DNA from: Candidatus Cloacimonadota bacterium
GTDB taxonomy: Bacteria; Cloacimonadota; Cloacimonadia; Cloacimonadales; JAQVBK01
Direction: 5' to 3'
DNA: 35,451 nucleotides
NCBI GenBank assembly: GCA_028690365.1
Contig: JAQVBK010000007.1
Span: 1 to 35,451 of the forward strand
The position numbers and the translations under genes are program-made. The notes beneath the pieces are model-generated. The model was not told where the DNA came from. It did not search any database and worked only from the letters and a program-made list of their open reading frames with translations. Positions 31,408-35,451 of this stretch are shown here, piece by piece; the first letter of the stretch is position 1; each line of letters begins with the position of its first letter.

Positions 31408-31640
31408 ATATACTGTGTATTACTTGTTTATTACTTGTGTATTACACCTAAATTTTCATAGGTTTTCGTGTGTCTTTCAGAATGAACAAATCCCCCAACC
31501 ATAAAGGTTTGGGGGATTTTCATTTTGTCTGAAATTATCTCTTTGAGAACTGTGGTTGCTTTATATAATGGTGTTTGAAGGTCATTTGTGTATTACTTGT
31601 ATATTTCCTTTGGTATCGTTTAAGATCAATCCTTTGAACT
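31408..31640. other. Probable attP region with integrase arm-site repeats
   Basis: A 233-bp non-coding region. TGTGTATTACTTGT occurs exactly at 31414-31427 and 31587-31600, with partial copies at 31428-31438 and 31437-31445. Direct repeats flanking a core are typical of integrase arm sites. The crossover core itself cannot be identified without the attB sequence. Confidence 0.6.
31488..31520. terminator. Bidirectional terminator between integrase and amidase
   Basis: An 11-bp stem AAATCCCCCAA/TTGGGGGATTT, extended by CC/GG after a bulge, with a loop of five bases. It is T-rich on both strands. It can end both the rightward integrase and the leftward lysis transcripts, which converge here. 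Confidence 0.92.
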
Positions 31641-32426
31641 TTAATCAGTTGTAATGAACGAATCGAAACCCTTTGATTCTAATTTTTTAAGCATAACATC
31701 AGCATTTGTTTTGACACCGAATGCACCAACCTGAACTTTGTATAACTTTCCAACCTTGGTGACATAGGCATCAAACCCTGCTGCTTTAATCTTTTTTAAT
31801 AATGCATCTGCATTTCCTTTGACAGAAAAAGCACCTGTCTGAACTCTGTATAGTGTACCACTCTTGACTGGTGTTTTCAACTTCTTTGCAACATCACTTC
31901 TGAAAGTATCCATTGACTTTCCATGCTTTGGGAACCAATGCATTACATCTGCATGACCTGATCCATACCCAAGTGTATGCACTTCACTATGACAAACGAT
32001 ATCCTTTTCAGTTAGATTAAATTCCTTACAAAGATAAGTAAACAATTCAACTGCATTATCATACACCTTATTGAAATAGGATGCTTGTGCTGCCACATTA
32101 TAGCCAACCATGGTTGCACCACCTGAATATTTGAATCCACTTGGTTCACATATTTCAACACCAATAGCATTGTTATTATAGGATCCTTTTGATCCACTTC
32201 CTACATGCCAACCACGCATTGTCCAGGGTAATGTTTGAATGATCCGATCTGTTTCAATGAACGCATGAACAGCAGCATTTGCATCTGCTTTATTTTCATT
32301 TTTGATATATGCATCAGCATCAGGTTGTGGTGTCCCAGTAGAATGAAGAACTAATTTTTCAACCTTGATGGTCTTCCCCTGCTTGTAGCAATCACTTTTG
32401 GTCATGAACTGTTTAATTAAATTCAT
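31641..32426 (-). CDS. N-acetylmuramoyl-L-alanine amidase endolysin
   Basis: A 261-residue endolysin. Residues 15-165 are an Amidase_2 (PGRP-like) domain with zinc ligands at His28 (LVLHST) and in HADVMHWFPKHG, and AIGVEICE in the centre. Residues 185-261 hold two SPOR-like repeats (LYRVQTGAFSVKGNADALL and LYKVQVGAFGVKTNADVML) that should bind the cell wall. It cleaves the amide bond between MurNAc and L-Ala at the end of the lytic cycle. Start ATG after GAAGGTG, overlapping the holin stop. Confidence 0.94.
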   Translation of the reverse strand: MNLIKQFMTKSDCYKQGKTIKVEKLVLHSTGTPQPDADAYIKNENKADANAAVHAFIETDRIIQTLPWTMRGWHVGSGSKGSYNNNAIGVEICEPSGFKYSGGATMVGYNVAAQASYFNKVYDNAVELFTYLCKEFNLTEKDIVCHSEVHTLGYGSGHADVMHWFPKHGKSMDTFRSDVAKKLKTPVKSGTLYRVQTGAFSVKGNADALLKKIKAAGFDAYVTKVGKLYKVQVGAFGVKTNADVMLKKLESKGFDSFITTD

Positions 32427-32725
32427 TATTCATCACCTTCACTTTCATCTGTACTTGGTGCAGAAAATCCAATTACATTTGTTGAACTTTGTTCACTGGT
32501 ATCTGTTGAACTTGTAGAACTGGTTGAACTTGCCCTTGAACTATCAACCAACCCTTCACCTATAATGTAAGCAATCAGTACCGAACATGCAGATACTACA
32601 CCAGTCACTTGTTCAATTGTAAGATTATCAACATTGAACACAATCATTATTGCAGTGATGAAACCAATCAATGCTGCCCAAAATTTTCTTGATGTTAATT
32701 TGCTTTTCCAATCTATTTTATTCAT
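32426..32725 (-). CDS. Phage holin (phi LC3-like)
   Basis: About 99 residues from MNKIDWKSKLTSRKFWAAL, with AAGGGAAGG nine bases upstream; a longer frame upstream is not supported by a ribosome binding site. One or two membrane segments: FWAALIGFITAIMIVF, then VTGVVSACSVLIAYIIGEG. The C-terminus is a Ser/Thr-rich tail ending in acidic residues. It permeabilises the membrane for the amidase. The next gene upstream is also a membrane protein. Confidence 0.88.
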   Translation of the reverse strand: MNKIDWKSKLTSRKFWAALIGFITAIMIVFNVDNLTIEQVTGVVSACSVLIAYIIGEGLVDSSRASSTSSTSSTDTSEQSSTNVIGFSAPSTDESEGDE

Positions 32726-32930
32726 TATTTTCATCCTTCCCTTTTTTGACTTTGGATTTCTTAATACTTGAAAGCATCCAAAGTTCACCTGTTGTGAAAG
32801 AAAACCATGCTGCAACCAATGCGGTAGGTTCACTTTCAGTTTTCAAGAATACATACAAAACAGCAGCAGTGAACACTGAATTCAATACCACTACTGCTGC
32901 CACAACAAATTTTGAAAATTTATTCTTCAT
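32718..32930 (-). CDS. Two-pass membrane protein of the lysis module
   Basis: About 70 residues from MKNKFSKFVVAAVVVLNSVF. Segment 1 (VVAAVVVLNSVFTAAVLYVF) and segment 2 (ALVAAWFSFTTGELWML) form a helical hairpin; the C-terminus is strongly basic (KKSKVKKGK). It may be an accessory holin or regulator of lysis timing. It overlaps its upstream neighbour and the holin gene by a few bases. The ATG at 32930 follows GGTTTGGTG. Confidence 0.7.
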   Translation of the reverse strand: MKNKFSKFVVAAVVVLNSVFTAAVLYVFLKTESEPTALVAAWFSFTTGELWMLSSIKKSKVKKGKDENNE

Positions 32931-33237
32931 TAGCATCACCAAACCTTTTGCAATACTTTTCACAAGTATCCATTCTTTTGTGTGCCTGTTTTGCAGATTC
33001 TTCCACCTTGATGATCCTTTCCCTACTTTCTTTAATGTCATTTTTAACATTAGACATTTCACCTTTGATTTCAGTGATTCCATTTCCAATGTTTTCAAGC
33101 TTGACAATAACAGTTGTTAATTGTGAAGCTTCATTTTTATCATCTGCTTTCTGATTTCTTTTCAGATTTGATATACCTGAATAGATACCAAATGCAAGTG
33201 ATATTCCTGATAGCAATAGTGCTAATTCAATTGTCAT
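32920..33237 (-). CDS. Membrane-anchored coiled-coil protein (XhlA-like position)
   Basis: A 105-residue protein. An N-terminal membrane segment (IELALLLSGISLAFGIYSGI) is followed by a long coiled coil (LENIGNGITEIKGEMSNVK, then RERIIKVEESAKQAHKRM). The layout is the reverse of XhlA, which has its membrane segment at the C-terminus, so this is not a plain XhlA. It starts the lysis operon, after a terminator. Start ATG after GGGGGG. Confidence 0.7.
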   Translation of the reverse strand: MTIELALLLSGISLAFGIYSGISNLKRNQKADDKNEASQLTTVIVKLENIGNGITEIKGEMSNVKNDIKESRERIIKVEESAKQAHKRMDTCEKYCKRFGDANEE

Positions 33238-33270
33238 TCAAATTGATCCCCCCTTGTGTATGAATAATAT

Positions 33271-33316
33271 AGAAAACCCCTATCTGACAAGTCATATAAC
33301 TGTCATATAGGGGGTT
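33271..33316 (-). terminator. Terminator before the lysis genes
   Basis: On the minus strand AACCCCCTAT pairs with ATAGGGGTT, with an inner TGACA/TGTCA stem, followed by TTTT. It lies after the small late genes and before the lysis operon. Partial readthrough or a separate lysis promoter is needed for downstream expression. Confidence 0.8.
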
Positions 33317-33356
33317 CACATAATATATTGGTATATTCGTGTGTCTTGATTAATTT

Positions 33357-33485
33357 CTATTCAAGAATTAAGTATTCACAATCAAGGTCAATCAAAACTT
33401 CTCTAACTTGATCCTTGATTTTTTCAGGAACTTCTGCAAAGGTCTTTTTTCCTTTTACAATTAAAGTTGCATAAATAACTGCCAT
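33357..33485 (-). CDS. CD1375-like small phage protein, copy 2
   Basis: Forty-two residues: MAVIYATLIVKGKKTFAEVP, followed by EKIKDQVREVLIDLD. The pattern MAxIYAxLIxKGxKTxxEVPExI is typical of short phage proteins after tail-fibre genes. Function unknown. The ATG at 33485 follows GAAAGGAAG; the longer frame upstream includes the first copy's end. Confidence 0.75.
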   Translation of the reverse strand: MAVIYATLIVKGKKTFAEVPEKIKDQVREVLIDLDCEYLILE

Positions 33486-33522
33486 ATCTTTCACTTCCTT
33501 TCTGTACAAGAATAATATTAAT

Positions 33523-33636
33523 TTAAGCAATTGAATCACTGTCCAATATTGACTGGACTTCTGCCCTGATCCTTTCAGGAACTTCATCAATGGTCTTCAA
33601 ACCCTTTCTAATTAGATCAGCATAGATCTTTGCCAT
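33523..33636 (-). CDS. CD1375-like small phage protein, copy 1
   Basis: Thirty-seven residues: MAKIYADLIRKGLKTIDEVP, followed by ERIRAEVQSILDS. It is a tandem paralogue of the gene at 33357-33485, sharing the whole N-terminal pattern. The ATG at 33636 follows GGGATGG. The frame ends TAA at 33525-33523. The gene is easy to miss because of its length. Confidence 0.75.
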   Translation of the reverse strand: MAKIYADLIRKGLKTIDEVPERIRAEVQSILDSDSIA

Positions 33637-33639
33637 TTC

Positions 33640-33900
33640 TTACACCATCCCTTCATAGATTTCTACTAAAGCAAGCTGTGTGTCACTCAACTGTGCTTCC
33701 ATTGTTTGGTTCTTTTCTGACATTTCTTTTATATATTCATCTTTGTCATATTGAACCATGCTGAATTCAAAACCAATGAAAGTTTCTTCACCAACAGCTT
33801 CTTCAACTGGTACAATGTCAGAATGGATCCACACACTAAAATCATCAACAACCATTGGATCAGGTGAAACTGTACTTCTTTGTTTTCCATAATTTTTCAT
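33640..33900 (-). CDS. Hypothetical late phage protein
   Basis: About 86 residues from MKNYGKQRSTVSPDPMVVDD, with AAAGG upstream. The N-terminal half has VWIHSDIVPVEE and FIGFEFSMVQYDKDEYIKEM; the end is a short coiled coil (LSDTQLALVEIYEGM). Similar small proteins lie between tail-fibre and lysis genes in clostridial phages. It begins a few bases after the DGR reverse transcriptase gene ends. Confidence 0.65.
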   Translation of the reverse strand: MKNYGKQRSTVSPDPMVVDDFSVWIHSDIVPVEEAVGEETFIGFEFSMVQYDKDEYIKEMSEKNQTMEAQLSDTQLALVEIYEGMV

Positions 33901-33904
33901 GTAC

Positions 33905-34955
33905 TCACGCAACCTTTCTTTTTATATTGTTTATATAATAATCTACTGAATATTGTTCAATAGGTTTCATATACTTTTGACTTAATCTATAACTATCACA
34001 ATGGATCAACCATCCTTTGTATGAGTTTACCGAACACCATTCTGAATATGTCATTTCTTCATGGTTCAACCGCTTGACATTGATCGCAGTCATTTTCTTT
34101 TTGAACTGCTTACATGTGGTTTTTCTAAGAAGTGAATAATTCATGAAGGATCTGTACCCTACAAAATCAACACCACGAACAAATGTTGGAAACACTTGCC
34201 AGTTACCTTTCATTACAAGCTTTAATTTAATTCTAAAATATTGATCAAATTCCTTCCTAAGTTCATGAAGATATTCTTTCGATTCATGAAAAACAACAAT
34301 GTCATCCATGTATCTGTAATAATATTTCAAAAGTTTAATTTCTTTTGCCCAATGATCAAATTCTGAAAGGTAATAATTACCACTATACTGTGAAAGATAA
34401 TTTCCAATAGGGATTCCTTTTTCACCTGGTGTTGAATCAATTATTTCATCCAATAACCAAAGAAGTTCGCTATCTTTGAACATTCTTCTGTACTTACCTT
34501 TCAAGATGTTATGATCAATGGAAGGATAGTATTTCTTTGCATCTATTTTCAAGCAATATTGTGTGCCTGGAACATCATTCTGAATTGCATGTTGTAATCT
34601 ACCATATACAAGATGGATACCTTTTCCCGGTATAGCTGAATAGGTGTCATTTGTAAGGTTATTTAAAAGATATGGTTCAATAACCTGTAAAATTGCCCAC
34701 TGACAAATTCTATCAGGGAAGTTTGAATATTTCTCTTTCCTTCCCACTATCTTTCTTAATAAAAGTTTCGTATGGTGAAGTTTGGTATGTTTTATTTATC
34801 AACATTTCTTGAAGTATTCCAAGATAATAATCTTCATTTGAATCAATCATCTTGACTTCTGTATACCATCCTTTTCCCTTCTTTGCATTTTTATGTGCAG
34901 ATCTAAGATTATCCATACTATAAATCTTTTCATATAAGTTACCGTATCTTTTCAT
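33905..34955 (-). pseudogene. DGR reverse transcriptase, frameshifted
   Basis: Two frames form one reverse transcriptase of about 349 residues. The first (34955-34713) starts MKRYGNLYEKIYSMDNL and ends EREIFKLP at a TGA. The second continues with DRICQWAILQVIEP. Motifs in the second are KIDAKKYYPSIDH (motif A), GIPIGNYLSQ (the DGR-type IGxxxSQ), YRYMDDIVVF (catalytic YxDD) and FVGYRSF. The frames meet at CTT CCC TGA. Family members have two or three more residues here (KLPxxPDR), so an 8-bp deletion between CTTCC repeats is likely. A +1 shift at CCC-TGA would restore a protein lacking about three residues. It copies the template repeat RNA into mutated cDNA. Confidence 0.88.
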
Positions 34956-35056
34956 CTGCCACGTTCCTTTGTCTTTTGTATGCATTATCAAACCGAATCT
35001 TCAACTTTGAAAGCAACTTTCAAATTTACCAATACAGTCTAAAATTCTTTTATGTT

Positions 35057-35075
35057 TTGCCAAGGGGCAGGGCAA
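35057..35075. other. Small hairpin beside the template repeat
   Basis: TTGCC and GGCAA arms of five bases around a nine-base G+C-rich loop, between the reverse transcriptase start and the template repeat. It lies in the probable 3' part of the template RNA, where DGRs carry structures needed for cDNA priming. The short stem limits certainty. Confidence 0.35.
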
Positions 35076-35099
35076 TCAAGGTTCACATGGATCTTTATG

Positions 35100-35220
35100 C
35101 ATTTACTAAGTGACTGCTGATATTCCGATTACGATTAGAAGAAGTATTATTCACATTCCAATTGAAACTACCACTGTTAGTACCATTATTCCAATTACTG
35201 CCTAATTGAGTGATTAACTA
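35100..35220 (-). repeat. DGR template repeat (TR)
   Basis: A 121-base repeat aligned without gaps to the variable repeat at 35322-35442 (offset 222). In the 120 bases from 35101 there are 30 differences; 29 lie at template A (T on the given strand), 1 elsewhere. Of 42 template A, 29 are changed: 18 to G, 7 to T, 4 to C. Read in the frame of the target gene it is Asn-rich (SNWNNGTNSGSFNWN), with AAY codons placed for maximal diversification. Confidence 0.97.
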
Positions 35221-35290
35221 AAAATGGTTTTTTCTTTTGTTCTACTTCAAATTGGTATCAACACCTTGAATTGCCCATATATTTAATATT

Positions 35291-35304
35291 TAAAATTAAT
35301 TTTA
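35291..35304. repeat. Palindrome at the end of the variable gene
   Basis: TAAAATTAATTTTA is a perfect 14-bp palindrome overlapping the stop codon of the variable protein gene. DGRs often have a cruciform or hairpin just downstream of the variable repeat that aids retrohoming; this is a weak, A+T-rich candidate. Confidence 0.4.
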
Positions 35305-35451
35305 TGCAATAGTAGCAGGTACATACACCAAGCGACCGCCGATATTCCGAACACGACAAGAAGAAGTATAAGGCACACGCCAATAGAAACCACCACCGCA
35401 AGCATCACCACTCCAAGTACCGCCTAATTGAGCGATAAACCATGATGCAAC
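35302..35451 (-). CDS. DGR variable target protein (C-type-lectin-like), 3' end only
   Basis: The last 49 codons of a protein that starts beyond the right edge. It ends WFIAQLGGTWSGDACGGGFYW, with RVRNIGGRLVY and a short VPATIA tail. Trp, Gly and Arg patterns fit the C-terminal part of C-type-lectin/formylglycine-enzyme-fold DGR target proteins. The variable repeat covers all but the last few codons. It is probably a tail-tip receptor-binding protein. Diversified residues include the positions that are Asn in the template. Confidence 0.88.
   Translation of the reverse strand, partial: VASWFIAQLGGTWSGDACGGGFYWRVPYTSSCRVRNIGGRLVYVPATIA
35322..35442 (-). repeat. DGR variable repeat (VR)
   Basis: The partner of the template repeat at 35100-35220. 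It lies inside the C-terminal coding end of the target gene, with its 3' boundary seven codons before the stop. One difference (35405) is G to A on the coding strand, outside the adenine rule, and may be an ordinary mutation. Confidence 0.97.

Noticed and set aside
33905-34991. Abortive-infection or group II intron reverse transcriptase
   Set aside because: The IGxxxSQ motif, the short length without maturase domain, and the adjacent TR/VR pair identify a DGR enzyme.

Overview
The window is about 35 kb of a temperate bacteriophage genome from a low-GC Bacillota host, probably a gut clostridium of the Lachnospiraceae type. This is inferred from A+T-rich coding DNA, strong AAAGG(G/A)TG ribosome binding sites, PBSX-like head and tail genes and the mix of phage families. 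The contractile tail sheath and tube genes make it a myovirus. Almost everything reads on the minus strand; only the repressor, one unknown gene and the integrase read on the plus strand.

Layout, from left to right. At 1-11067 is the packaging, head and tail module, transcribed leftward in the order small terminase, large terminase, portal, minor head protein with a zincin-like domain, scaffold, major capsid, connectors, tail sheath and tail tube (cut by the window edge). At 11100-11280 is a dense control region with a possible late promoter, a palindrome, a long hairpin and two tandem terminators, next to a sigma/ArpU-like regulator gene. At 12200-27400 is the early replication and recombination module: an HD-hydrolase pseudogene, dATP/dGTP diphosphohydrolase-like protein, cytosine methyltransferase, P4-type primase-helicase, family B DNA polymerase, DUF669 protein, a RecB-like nuclease/ATPase fusion, VRR-NUC, HNH, Gp157-like protein, a 3D-domain protein, an SNF2 helicase, an Asn-Ser-Gly repeat protein and small HTH regulators. 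A PAPS-reductase-like gene heads the operon. At 28725-29190 lie a strong leftward early promoter with an operator, and a roughly 320-nt G+C-rich leader. At 29190-31407 are the repressor, an unknown gene and a tyrosine integrase. At 31408-31640 is a probable attP. At 31641-33240 is the lysis module (amidase, holin, membrane proteins). At 33357-35451 are small late genes and a diversity-generating retroelement (DGR).

The integrase and likely attP lie between the lysogeny genes and the lysis/DGR genes rather than beside host DNA, so the sequence looks like the circular (excised or free) phage form. On a circle, the missing tail-tape and baseplate genes would join the left end (tail tube) to the right end (variable tail-tip protein).

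The main discoveries are as follows. (1) A complete DGR template/variable repeat pair in which 29 of 30 differences over 120 bp fall on template adenines, paired with a reverse transcriptase gene that is frameshifted at a CCC-TGA. (2) Two intergenic regions 17 kb apart with the same architecture of GTTCAAG repeats converging on an A+T-rich core, possibly ori/crr-like sites for the P4-type primase. (3) A structured, G+C-rich early leader behind a repressor-controlled promoter. (4) An HD-hydrolase gene broken by a perfect 30-bp inverted duplication. (5) A Q-like arrangement of promoter and tandem terminators before the packaging genes.
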